This document shows positions 19,417 through 27,520 of a DNA stretch of 64,000 nucleotides, piece after piece. Positions within the stretch are counted from its first letter, which is position 1. Each line of letters starts with the position of its first letter. Made by a program: the position numbers and the translations under genes. Location of the stretch: contig JABIAY010000035.1 in NCBI GenBank assembly GCA_018653085.1, positions 1-64,000 on the forward strand, in the 5' to 3' direction. Below the pieces are notes generated by a model. That model was not told the DNA's origin and searched no databases. It saw nothing but the letters and a program-made list of their open reading frames with translations. This DNA comes from Nitrospina sp. Lineage in GTDB: Bacteria > Nitrospinota > Nitrospinia > Nitrospinales > VA-1.

Positions 19417-20031
19417 TTGAAGCAAGGAACTTTAATTGTTTTTGAAGGAATAGACGGAACAGGAAAAAGCACTCAGTGTGGTCTGCTGGCAAAGTCGTTG
19501 AGCGAAATGGAGGTGCCCAATATTGCTTTGGCTGAGCCAACCCGAGGAGCATGGGGGATGAAAATTCGCAAGCTTCTCAGCGATGGCAGGCAAGGTATCA
19601 GTCCCCAGGAGGAGTTGAGTTGGTTTATCAATGACCGTAAGGAAGATATTGAAAAGAATATTATGCCGGCGTTAAAGGAAAATATAGCGGTACTCATGGA
19701 TCGGTATTATTTTTCAACGGCGGCTTATCAGGGAGCTTTAGGTTTGGAGCCCGATCAAATTCGCCTGGAAAATGAAAAATTTGCTCCGGTTCCGGATCGA
19801 GTTTTAATTTTTTTGACTTCCCCTGAAAAATGTTTAGAGAGAATTGAATCATCCCGAGATCAGAAAAGTGCTTTTGAGAAACTGGACTATTTGAAAAACG
19901 TCCAGAAAATTTTTAAAAGTTTTAGCGGACCCAATATAAGGTTTATAGAGAGTGTTGGCTCAATTTCGGATGTTCATGAAAAAGTTTTGGCGGCGACAGA
20001 TGACTTGTTTGATTTTGGCCTAAAATTATGA
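19417..20031 (+). CDS. tmk: Thymidylate kinase
   Basis: A 204-residue nucleoside monophosphate kinase that phosphorylates dTMP to dTDP. The P-loop is FEGIDGTGKST (about residues 9-19). MDRYYFSTAAYQG is the DRY/DR(Y/F)xxS motif that binds dTMP and the lid partner. The start is a TTG at 19417, supported by AGGAAGG 6 bases upstream and by the usual distance to the P-loop. It overlaps ubiX by 4 bases (ATGA), heading a plus-strand operon with ubiX, the desulfurase and thiI. Confidence 0.92.
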   Translation: MKQGTLIVFEGIDGTGKSTQCGLLAKSLSEMEVPNIALAEPTRGAWGMKIRKLLSDGRQGISPQEELSWFINDRKEDIEKNIMPALKENIAVLMDRYYFSTAAYQGALGLEPDQIRLENEKFAPVPDRVLIFLTSPEKCLERIESSRDQKSAFEKLDYLKNVQKIFKSFSGPNIRFIESVGSISDVHEKVLAATDDLFDFGLKL

Positions 20032-20582
20032 AACGAATTGTATTGGCAATCACAGGAGCAAGTGGGGTTTGTTATGGCAAGCGGCTTTTCGATTGCCTTA
20101 AAACCAAAGCAGAAGTTCATGTGATCATTTCGGAGCGAGGCGCTGAATTGTTGAAGCTTGAGTTGAACCTGGCTCCCTCCTATTTTTCTGGTGAGCAGGT
20201 GACCCTGCATAAAACTTCACGCATGAATAGTTCCATTGCCAGTGGTTCTTTTCATGTTGACGCAATGGTAGTGGTGCCCGCAAGCATGGGGACGGTGGGA
20301 AGAATCTCTGCCGGTGTGTCAGGAACCCTGATTGAACGTGTTGCGGATGTTATGTTAAAGGAAAAACGGAAATTGATAATTGTTCCCCGTGAAACTCCTT
20401 TTAGCACCATCCACCTAAAAAATCTTCTGGCCCTCGATCAGGCAGGAGCGGTGATACTTCCTGCATCTCCCGGATTTTATCAGGGGCAGGATTCCCTGGA
20501 AAGCCTGGTAGACTTTGTTGTCGCTCGAATTCTCGACCAGTTGGGAATGGAACAAGACCTTCTTAATCCCTATGAGCCGTAA
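20028..20582 (+). CDS. ubiX: Flavin prenyltransferase UbiX
   Basis: A 184-residue UbiX/Pad1-type flavoprotein that attaches a dimethylallyl group to FMN, making the cofactor of UbiD decarboxylases, for example in quinone synthesis. Family motifs are ITGASGVCYGKRL at the N-terminus (FMN phosphate binding), VVVPASMGTVGRISAGVSG in the middle, and VPRETPFSTIHLKNL towards the C-terminus. No ubiD lies in the window. It overlaps tmk by 4 bases and is followed after 6 bases by the desulfurase. Confidence 0.92.
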   Translation: MKRIVLAITGASGVCYGKRLFDCLKTKAEVHVIISERGAELLKLELNLAPSYFSGEQVTLHKTSRMNSSIASGSFHVDAMVVVPASMGTVGRISAGVSGTLIERVADVMLKEKRKLIIVPRETPFSTIHLKNLLALDQAGAVILPASPGFYQGQDSLESLVDFVVARILDQLGMEQDLLNPYEP

Positions 20583-20588
20583 AATGTG

Positions 20589-21779
20589 ATGATTTACCTT
20601 GATAATGCCGCCACCACTCCTATGGATGAGGAGGTTGTAGGGCGGATGAATGATTCCATGCGCGATTTTTTCGCCAATAGCGGAACGCCTTACCGAATAG
20701 GTTTGGATGCGAAACGCCTCATTGAAAAATCAGCTGAATCGATTGCGGAATATCTCGGGATTCCTTCAACACACCGTATTGTTTTTACCAGCGGTGGAAC
20801 GGAGTCCAATAATCTTTTCATTAAGGGATTGTGTTTCCCCGACAAGAAAACCGCTTTCCTGGATCTGGAGCATCCAAGTGTTACCGAGAGTCTTGCGTTC
20901 CTGCAACAGTTTGGCAATGAACCGTTTTCTCTACTGCCTTTTCAAAAGGAAGGTCGGCTTGACTTAAACTCGATTTCCACTTTGGGGGGGGAACGTGTGA
21001 AGCTTCTTTGCCTTTCTCATGTGAACAATGAGTTAGGCACGGTGAATGATCCTTTACAAATTATTTCTGCTTTGGCAAAAGAATCTCCACAAACCAAGCT
21101 GTTTCTGGATGGAGTGCAGGCAATAGGCAAACTAAAATTAGACCCCGATATGTGGAAGGGTCTTGCGGGTTATTCGATTTCGGGTCACAAGATTCATGGG
21201 CCAAAAGGCATCGGTCTGCTGATTTATGATTCAAGGCTGGTTCTTAATCCGCAAATGCACGGAGGAAAACAGCAGTTCGGTGTTCGTTCCGGCACTCTTC
21301 CATTACCGCTGATCGTGGGACTGGAAACAGCCATCAAACTTGCTGTAGCGCGAACCGAACAAACTCAAAAATATCTTCAGGGCCTATGCCGCCATTTGGT
21401 TCAAGGGCTTAAAAATATACAGGAACGGTTACCTGAACTGAAGATTTGTTTCAACTCACTTGTTGATGGAGATGTGACACGCCAGTCACCGGGGATGGTT
21501 AATTTTTCCTTTCCTCCCGTTGAGGGGGAAGTCATCCTGCATCACCTGGAGGAAAAAAATATTTTTGTGGGATTGGGTAGTGCCTGCAGTGCTCACTCCA
21601 AAAAACCTTCCAGAATTCTTATGGGAATCGGGTTGAGTGAAGAACAGGCCCGGTGCAGTTTACGGGTTTCCTTTTCTCACAACAATACAACTGATGAAAT
21701 CGACCAGTTTCTGGAGGCTTTTGCGAAAGCCTATCAGGCTCTTTACGCAACTTTTTTGCATAAGGCGGAACATCGATGA
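20589..21779 (+). CDS. Cysteine desulfurase (NifS/IscS family)
   Basis: A 396-residue PLP enzyme that takes sulfur from cysteine. It shows MIYLDNAATTPMDEEV at the start, the PLP-binding region SGHKIHGPKG, and the catalytic cysteine in GLGSACSAHSKKPS. The long-loop form with SACS before the C-terminal helix is the NifS/IscS-like group. Its stop codon overlaps the thiI start by 4 bases, so it probably supplies persulfide to ThiI for tRNA 4-thiouridine and perhaps thiamin. A GTG at 20586 precedes the ATG I chose; MIYLDNAATTP is the usual N-terminus. Confidence 0.9.
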   Translation: MIYLDNAATTPMDEEVVGRMNDSMRDFFANSGTPYRIGLDAKRLIEKSAESIAEYLGIPSTHRIVFTSGGTESNNLFIKGLCFPDKKTAFLDLEHPSVTESLAFLQQFGNEPFSLLPFQKEGRLDLNSISTLGGERVKLLCLSHVNNELGTVNDPLQIISALAKESPQTKLFLDGVQAIGKLKLDPDMWKGLAGYSISGHKIHGPKGIGLLIYDSRLVLNPQMHGGKQQFGVRSGTLPLPLIVGLETAIKLAVARTEQTQKYLQGLCRHLVQGLKNIQERLPELKICFNSLVDGDVTRQSPGMVNFSFPPVEGEVILHHLEEKNIFVGLGSACSAHSKKPSRILMGIGLSEEQARCSLRVSFSHNNTTDEIDQFLEAFAKAYQALYATFLHKAEHR

Positions 21780-22963
21780 CGGATAGAAGAACTGTTTTGA
21801 TCCGTTATGATGAGATCGGACTCAAAGGAGGAAATAGAAAGTTTTTTGAAAAATGCCTTCTGCGCAATATCAAGCGTGTGCTTTCTGGCACCAACGATAT
21901 TATTTATCGCTCACCCCGTGGCAGAATTCTTTTGGACATTCCGGCAAGCCTTGGAGCGGAATGCACGGTCCGATTGAAGACCGTTCCTGGTATTGCTTCA
22001 TTCAGTATTGGCATTTCCATGGCACCCGATTTCGATGCGATGGCGGATTTGGGAGTTCAATGGATTGAGCCTGCATTAGAATCTGTGAGTTCTTTGAAAT
22101 TTTGCGTTAAGACCCGGCGTTCTGCAAAGTCCTTTCCCAAAACCTCACCGGAAGTGAATTTCGAAGTGGGTTCACGCATCATGACAAAATTGAGTTCAAG
22201 GGGGTTGACCGTCAACATTAAAGAAGCGGAATACGTTCTTGAAATAGAAATTGGAAGTTCAGAAACGGTGGTCTTTGATAATCGTGAGCCGGGACTGCGC
22301 GGGCTCCCTGTAGGGAGTTCCGGAAATGTGCTTTGCCTGCTGTCCGGGGGAATTGACAGTCCTGTTGCCGCTTTTATGATGGCGTGCAGAGGGTGCCGGG
22401 TGCATTTTGTGTTTTTTGATAACCAGCCATTCCTGGGCAGGGGAGGGTACGACAAAGTTTTGAGCCTGGCAAAAAAGATCAACCATTTTCAGGCCCGGGG
22501 AACCTTGTTTGTGGTTCCTTTTCAGGATATGCAGGCGGCCATTCGTGATCATTGCAATGAGGAAAACAGGATCGTTCTTTATCGGCGGATGATGTATCGC
22601 ATTGCCGGAGAAATAGCTGAGCGCCATGGTTCTATGGCATTGGTCACAGGTGAGGCAATGGGGCAGGTGGCTTCGCAAACTCTGGAAAACCTTGCCGCGG
22701 TGTCCTGTGTCACTTCGTTAAGCGTGTTTCGACCTTTAATCGGGATGAATAAAGAAAGCATCATCAGCCGGGCAAAAGAAATTGGCACCTATGAAACCAG
22801 TATTGAGCCCCAACCCGACTGCTGCTCGGTTTTTATGCCTAAAAATCCAGTTACCCGGAGTAAGATTCCTTTTCTGGAAAGGGATGAGGAAAAAATCCCC
22901 TGGCAGGAATTACAAGATGACGCTTTGACCCGAATGGAAATCATCAAGGTGGATGACCTATGA
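21776..22963 (+). CDS. thiI: tRNA 4-thiouridine synthase ThiI
   Basis: A 395-residue enzyme with an N-terminal NFLD/THUMP region (LIRYDEIGLKGGNRKFFEK) and a C-terminal adenylating domain with the PP-loop LLSGGIDSPVAAF, TGEAMGQVASQTLENL, and a conserved Cys pair in DCCSVFMP. It activates tRNA U8 with ATP and inserts sulfur. The C-terminal rhodanese domain of the E. coli protein is absent, as in many bacteria. Sulfur probably comes from the desulfurase encoded directly upstream (ATGA overlap). Its 3' end overlaps that of convergent folK by 6 bases. Confidence 0.92.
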   Translation: MTDRRTVLIRYDEIGLKGGNRKFFEKCLLRNIKRVLSGTNDIIYRSPRGRILLDIPASLGAECTVRLKTVPGIASFSIGISMAPDFDAMADLGVQWIEPALESVSSLKFCVKTRRSAKSFPKTSPEVNFEVGSRIMTKLSSRGLTVNIKEAEYVLEIEIGSSETVVFDNREPGLRGLPVGSSGNVLCLLSGGIDSPVAAFMMACRGCRVHFVFFDNQPFLGRGGYDKVLSLAKKINHFQARGTLFVVPFQDMQAAIRDHCNEENRIVLYRRMMYRIAGEIAERHGSMALVTGEAMGQVASQTLENLAAVSCVTSLSVFRPLIGMNKESIISRAKEIGTYETSIEPQPDCCSVFMPKNPVTRSKIPFLERDEEKIPWQELQDDALTRMEIIKVDDL

Positions 22964-23455
22964 AGTCGATAATACCTTTTTGACCTGAGGTGATTCTGGA
23001 AGTTCTTGCAACAGGGTATGAATCGTTTTATTTTCCACCGGATGCATATAATCTCCGGCAAACTCACTGAGCGGTAAAAGGACAAAACGTCTTTTCGTCA
23101 TTTCCGGGTGGGGGAGTGTGAGAGCAGTGGTATGAATCACGCGATCCTCATAAGCCAGTATATCCAAATCGATAATCCTTGGTCCCCACTTTTCCCGCCG
23201 TTCTCTACCCAGAGTCTTTTCAATTTTAAAAAGTGCATTCAGTAATGCTTCAGGAGTCAGGGAAGTCCTTATGGCAACTGCCGTATTGACGAACCAGTCC
23301 TGCTCGATTTTGCCAACAGGTTCTGACTCGTAGAGGCTGGACCGGGCAATGACTTCAATTCCCGGCGGGGTGTGGAGAAGGCGAATGGCCTGCTCGCAGT
23401 TTTCCGCCGGGATTCCAAGATTTGATCCGATTCCGATGAAGGCTTTATATTGCAT
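22958..23455 (-). CDS. folK: 2-amino-4-hydroxy-6-hydroxymethyldihydropteridine pyrophosphokinase
   Basis: A 165-residue HPPK of folate synthesis that transfers pyrophosphate from ATP to the pterin. It shows FIGIGSNLG near the N-terminus, SSLYESEPVG, FVNTAV, and the signature RREKWGPRIIDLDIL with the two catalytic Asp, then LPHPEM and FVLLPL. It is a stand-alone gene here, with no folP or folB neighbour. The stop is convergent with and overlaps thiI. Upstream lies a tandem intergenic repeat separating it from dapL. Confidence 0.92.
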   Translation of the reverse strand: MQYKAFIGIGSNLGIPAENCEQAIRLLHTPPGIEVIARSSLYESEPVGKIEQDWFVNTAVAIRTSLTPEALLNALFKIEKTLGRERREKWGPRIIDLDILAYEDRVIHTTALTLPHPEMTKRRFVLLPLSEFAGDYMHPVENKTIHTLLQELPESPQVKKVLSTS

Positions 23456-23472
23456 AAAAAGAATTCGCTCTC

Positions 23473-23710
23473 CTTATGTGGGCTAGCCCAAGGGAGCGAC
23501 TGGACAAAGATTTCTTGAGCCGAGAACACGGTTGCTCACCAAATAAGGCGATTACCCCTTCGGGGCATGAGAGCCAAGGAAGAATATCACAGGCACATTG
23601 GCCCCACGCCTAGCCCACTCCCGTGGGATGGAACTGGCAAGAGCTCTTTCAGCCGAGATAACTCTTTGCTAGCCTGAGAGAGTTATTGCACATTGGCCCC
23701 ACGCCTAGTG
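23473..23710 (-). repeat. Tandem pair of the dispersed intergenic repeat, copies D1 and D2
   Basis: Read on the minus strand from the dapL stop codon, CTAGGCGTGGGGCCAATGTG occurs twice, about 105 bases apart. Each unit contains a middle block ending TCTCGGCT (GCTAGCAAAGAGTTATCTCGG in D1, GAGCAACCGTGTTCTCGGCT in D2) and then a right arm with CTTGCCAGTTCC or TTTGTCCAGTCGCTCCC. This aligns with copy A over almost its whole length. Small GC hairpins (CCCACGGGAGTGGG, GCCCCGAAGGGG) separate the units. No coding potential is seen. Confidence 0.7.
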
Positions 23711-23711
23711 G

Positions 23712-24950
23712 TTAGAATTCAAACTCTACGGTGGAAAGACGGGTTTTGATTTCCTTCATGATCTGGGTTTCTTCCTCTTCGCCCTTGGCCGCGAACGTTG
23801 CTGAAAACCGGACGTAGTGGCCGACATCATCCCAAGGGACGGTGGATATCAACATTTCGGTGATCATGAACTGGGAAAATTCCTCACCGTTTGCAAACCG
23901 ACGCCCACCCTTGATTCCTTTGGGTGCCCCCACATAGAGAAAGAATGAGCCGCCGGGCATTTTCGCGTTGAAACCAACCGAGTTAAGCAGTTCAACCAGC
24001 ATGGCTAGCCGGCGTTTGTACTTGGCAACGGTTCGGTCGGTGATTTCCGGATGTTCCAGCGCATAAATTCCCGCTTTTTGGATTCCTGCAAACTGACCGG
24101 AGTCTATATTGTCTTTAACATGTGAGAAACCTTTCACAATGAGCTCATTACCAACAATAAAGGCAATGCGCCATCCTGTCATGTTATAGGCCTTTGAAAG
24201 GGAATGGAACTCAACGCCGACATCCATTGCTCCGGGTATCGATAAAAAACTTTCAGATTTCCCGTCATAAGTCAAAGATGCATAAGCCGCGTCTTGAATG
24301 ATGATAATATTGTTTTGTTTCGCAAACTCAATGGCTTCCTCATAAAACTCGCGAGTGGCCTTGGCCCCTGTTGGATTATTAGGGTAATTCAATAACAAAA
24401 TTTTCGCTCTCTTGCGAGTATCTGCATCGATGCCTTTTAAGTCTGGAAGAAACTGATTGGCTTCTGTCAGAGGCAAGTTGACAACTTCTCCACCCAGATA
24501 TTGCGTGTGGGTTCCCATAACAGGATAGCCGGGAACGGTCATCAGAGTGATGTCCCCCGGGTTGATAAAGATTGCCGGTGTCATAGCCAGACCGGGTTTG
24601 GACCCGATGGTATGATTGACATGTTTGCCCGGTTCCAGTCCCTTAACGCCGAAAACAGTTTCCATATATTTGCAGGCGGCGGCCTTGAATTCATCGATTC
24701 CGTTATCTGTATAGCCTCTGTTTTCCGGTTTTTCCGCTTCCTGTTGCAGGGTTTTTACAACACCGGGATCGGCCATTTCGTCTGGTTCACCGACTCCCAT
24801 ATCGAATAGTGTTTTTCCCGGGTTGGCCTCCATTGCCGCCCGCTTAGCTCGTTTGATTTTTTCAAATTTGTAAACCTTGGTGTCTTTACCGAATTGACTG
24901 CCGCCCAAGTTGTCGGCAAAAAGGGATTGAATATAACTTTCATCTGACAT
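23712..24950 (-). CDS. dapL: LL-diaminopimelate aminotransferase
   Basis: A 412-residue class I/II PLP aminotransferase. It shows the DapL-type N-terminus (YIQSLFADNLGGSQFGKDTK, FEKIKRAKRAA), MGVGEPDEMADPGVV, GSKPGLAMTPAIFINPGD, NYPNNPTGAKAT, and the PLP lysine in SLSKAYNMTGWRIAF. It converts tetrahydrodipicolinate directly to LL-diaminopimelate, bypassing DapC/DapD/DapE for lysine and peptidoglycan. DapL is found in a limited set of bacteria (Chlamydiae, Nitrospirae and some deltaproteobacteria among them) and in plants. No other lysine gene is nearby. Confidence 0.88.
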   Translation of the reverse strand: MSDESYIQSLFADNLGGSQFGKDTKVYKFEKIKRAKRAAMEANPGKTLFDMGVGEPDEMADPGVVKTLQQEAEKPENRGYTDNGIDEFKAAACKYMETVFGVKGLEPGKHVNHTIGSKPGLAMTPAIFINPGDITLMTVPGYPVMGTHTQYLGGEVVNLPLTEANQFLPDLKGIDADTRKRAKILLLNYPNNPTGAKATREFYEEAIEFAKQNNIIIIQDAAYASLTYDGKSESFLSIPGAMDVGVEFHSLSKAYNMTGWRIAFIVGNELIVKGFSHVKDNIDSGQFAGIQKAGIYALEHPEITDRTVAKYKRRLAMLVELLNSVGFNAKMPGGSFFLYVGAPKGIKGGRRFANGEEFSQFMITEMLISTVPWDDVGHYVRFSATFAAKGEEEETQIMKEIKTRLSTVEFEF

Positions 24951-25109
24951 TCTGAAACTCCAAATTATAATGAGGAAGATTTGATTGTGGGTTAAAAGAA
25001 GGGCTCAATCTAGCCAAAAATAGGACCTCTGTCAAGCGCTTCAAAGCTGATTTTTGAATGGCTGAATACTGAAATATTATTACTGTAAAGCGCAAGGTTT
25101 TGACACCCT

Positions 25110-26018
25110 TCACTCGCTTATTAATTGTCCCATTTTCCACAGGCGTCCTTTTTCGTCTGTATAGATCACTTCTCCGGTTCCGGTGAAGCTGAAGTTCAGA
25201 ATACGATGGGACCCGGCAGAAAGGTTCCGGTCTTCAAAATAAAGGTTTCTGGATGCACCGTCTGTCAGATAGGCGACCTGACCCTGGGTGTTTAGTTTGA
25301 ATGCCTTTACTTTGACAGGTTTCTGGAGGACTTTGTTTTTATTTTTGAACAAGCGCCCCAAATCATCCAGGTAAAATACGGTTGCCTGTGAATCGACCTT
25401 GAACTTCAGGACTTTTGCTGTATGAAGACTCATAGGTATCTGGTCGACATAGAGCAGGCCCATGTCGTTAATATAAACAGCTCGACCATTTTGGGTTATT
25501 GCCAGATTGGGAGCGGAAAAAAAAGCACGGCTGGACGTTTCGCTTGTCTGGTAGAGGACCTTTCCTTGATTTTGGTTAAGAGGTTTCCCGTTTTTAAAAA
25601 CGATTCCCTGATCGTTCAAGTACACGACATCTCCATTGGTAGAAACGAGATAGACGATTACCGCCCCTCCCAGACTTTCCAATTTCCCTGACTCATCAGA
25701 TAGAAACGGGCCATTTCGGGTACGATAATACACCTTGCCGTTTCTACTCACTTTGAAATCCAGAACGGAAAAATGGGAAATCATTTTTCCGTTTTTTATC
25801 AGGACTGCGTTGCGGTTCTGGAGGTAAACAACATCTCCCTGGCAGGACGACTTGAGGGTAGGGGTATCATTGAGAACCTGATTGTTTTTGCATAGAGTAT
25901 TACTGACTGCTGAACGGGTATCATCCCTTGAGTCATCATTAAAGGCCAAGGCCGGAGAAATGATTGTAAGCAGTAACAGATAAGAAACGGGATAGATGCA
26001 GAGAGAGGAGAAACGCAT
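25110..26018 (-). CDS. Exported repeat protein, possibly beta-propeller-like
   Basis: A 302-residue protein with a signal peptide (YLLLLTIISPALA). The mature part is made of about seven units of roughly 34 residues, each beginning GxVxY(L/I)xDxG and often followed by FKNGK (GDVVYLNDQGIVFKNGK, GRAVYINDMGLLYV, ATVFYLDDLGRLFKN, GEVIYTDEKGRLWK). Such spacing suits a beta-propeller or similar repeat fold. The function is unknown. The start codon shares one base with the cobT stop codon, so it is the last gene of the cobalamin operon and may be co-expressed with it. Confidence 0.65.
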   Translation of the reverse strand: MRFSSLCIYPVSYLLLLTIISPALAFNDDSRDDTRSAVSNTLCKNNQVLNDTPTLKSSCQGDVVYLQNRNAVLIKNGKMISHFSVLDFKVSRNGKVYYRTRNGPFLSDESGKLESLGGAVIVYLVSTNGDVVYLNDQGIVFKNGKPLNQNQGKVLYQTSETSSRAFFSAPNLAITQNGRAVYINDMGLLYVDQIPMSLHTAKVLKFKVDSQATVFYLDDLGRLFKNKNKVLQKPVKVKAFKLNTQGQVAYLTDGASRNLYFEDRNLSAGSHRILNFSFTGTGEVIYTDEKGRLWKMGQLISE

Positions 26019-27082
26019 CAGTCTTTGGCACTACCTGAAATGCCAGCACTTTGGAAAGTTGCCATCTCAGAGTATATTTTCACTGCGGCTTCTATAAGGT
26101 TAAAAGCTAATACAGCCCCGGTTCCTTCTCCTAGCCGCATTTTCAAATCGAAAAGGGGGGGAGCTTGAAGCAGGTCAAAAAACACCTCATGCCCAGGCTC
26201 TGCCGAGCGGTGTGAAGAAAAAATATAATCTTTTATCGCGGGATTTAGCTTGATGGCCAGAGATGCGCCGGCACTGGAAATAAAACCATCGATAACAACA
26301 GGAATATTTTTTGAAGCGGCACCCAGCAAAAGACCCATGATCCCGCCAATCTCGAATCCGCCTACTTTAGCGAGAATATCTATAGGGTCATCCAGGTCGG
26401 GGGCATGTCTTTCAAGTGCCTGCTGAATCACAGATATTTTTTTGTCCAGGGTCTTGTCATCAATGCCTGTTCCCCGTCCCGTAACTTTATTTACGGGAAG
26501 GCCACTCAACACAGAAAATATTGCGGAACTGGCTGTGGTATTGCCTATTCCCATCTCGCCGGTGGCCAGGAGGTCAACGTCAGTGTCGGCAAGTTGTGCG
26601 GCGATCTGGATACCAATTGCGATGGCTTCTTCGGCCTCGGCTCGGGTCATGGCAGGTTCTTTAGCCAGGTTTCGGGTTCCGAAGGCTATTTTTCTATCCA
26701 GCAATTCCGGATGCGGGGCGAACTTATGGTTAACGCCAATATCTACCACTAATATTTCCGCGTTCTGTTGTTTTGCCAGAACATTTACGGCGGCTCCACC
26801 ATCAAGAAAATTCTGCACCATTTGAGGAGTGACTTCGGCGGGATAAGCACTAATGCCTTCCTCGGTGACACCATGATCCGCCGCGAATATAATGACCGAC
26901 TTTTTGTTGATAGCAGGTTGACTGGTGTCGCGGATGGCCGCGTATTTTTTTGCCAGATCTTCCAGAAGGCCGAGGCTTCCCGGGGGTTTAGTGAGGGAAT
27001 CGAGATGAGTCTGAGCCGTCTCAAACCGAAGCAGTGGGATCGGTTTTATTGAGTTCAGGGTGTCTTGAATGAGATCAAGCAT
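26018..27082 (-). CDS. cobT: Nicotinate-nucleotide:dimethylbenzimidazole phosphoribosyltransferase
   Basis: A 354-residue CobT that joins dimethylbenzimidazole to the ribose phosphate of nicotinate mononucleotide, giving alpha-ribazole phosphate for the lower ligand of cobalamin. Motifs include LTKPPGSLGLLEDLA, FAADHGVTEEGISAYP, GEMGIGNTTASSA, the KVGGFEIGGIMG loop and SSHRSAEPGH. The catalytic Glu is expected in RLGEGTGAVLAFNLIEAA. The substrate base is made by the BluB half of the fusion protein encoded at 31.4 kb, and CobS uses the product after dephosphorylation. Confidence 0.93.
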   Translation of the reverse strand: MLDLIQDTLNSIKPIPLLRFETAQTHLDSLTKPPGSLGLLEDLAKKYAAIRDTSQPAINKKSVIIFAADHGVTEEGISAYPAEVTPQMVQNFLDGGAAVNVLAKQQNAEILVVDIGVNHKFAPHPELLDRKIAFGTRNLAKEPAMTRAEAEEAIAIGIQIAAQLADTDVDLLATGEMGIGNTTASSAIFSVLSGLPVNKVTGRGTGIDDKTLDKKISVIQQALERHAPDLDDPIDILAKVGGFEIGGIMGLLLGAASKNIPVVIDGFISSAGASLAIKLNPAIKDYIFSSHRSAEPGHEVFFDLLQAPPLFDLKMRLGEGTGAVLAFNLIEAAVKIYSEMATFQSAGISGSAKD

Positions 27083-27109
27083 GTTGATATGAGGTGATTG
27101 ATAAAACCA

Positions 27110-27511
27110 TCATTTTCCTTGTGGGGAAGGTGTTGTTTTGCTTTCCTCTTCATCATCATCTTCTTCCGGTTCGAGTCCCGCCGCTTTTTGCGAATAACGC
27201 AGGTACTTGATGATTTCTGTGATTTCCTCAGACGTCACGTTCTTTTTTTGCGAAGGCATTTTATCGGACCCGTCCAGCACCATTTCGCGGATATCTGTAT
27301 CAGAGAAATTATCGGCAAGGTATTCCTCGTCAATGAGCCTGGGGGCCTGAGTATGCTTTCCCATCGCGTCTGAGCCGTGGCAATTTGAACAAACTCTGTG
27401 GAAAACCTGTTGTCCCTTTTTAAACGGTTCCGGAACGTCCAGTGTGGGTTTTGGGGCGCATGAAAAAGAAAAAAGTACGCAAAACGATAAAAGAAGAGAA
27501 GGTTGCTTCAT
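27110..27511 (-). CDS. c-type cytochrome, probable lipoprotein
   Basis: A 133-residue monohaem cytochrome c. The N-terminal hydrophobic signal ends in FSCAP, which could be a lipobox. The haem site is CSNCHGSDAMG, and DKMPSQKKNVTSEEITEIIKYLR holds the distal Met ligand and C-terminal helix. The last 25 residues are an acidic tail (PEEDDDEEE). It sits between the repeat protein and cobT in a run of same-strand genes with gaps of 9 and 27 bases, so it is probably co-transcribed with cobalamin genes. Its electron partner is unknown. Confidence 0.8.
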   Translation of the reverse strand: MKQPSLLLSFCVLFSFSCAPKPTLDVPEPFKKGQQVFHRVCSNCHGSDAMGKHTQAPRLIDEEYLADNFSDTDIREMVLDGSDKMPSQKKNVTSEEITEIIKYLRYSQKAAGLEPEEDDDEEESKTTPSPQGK

Positions 27512-27520
27512 GAGTCGGGG

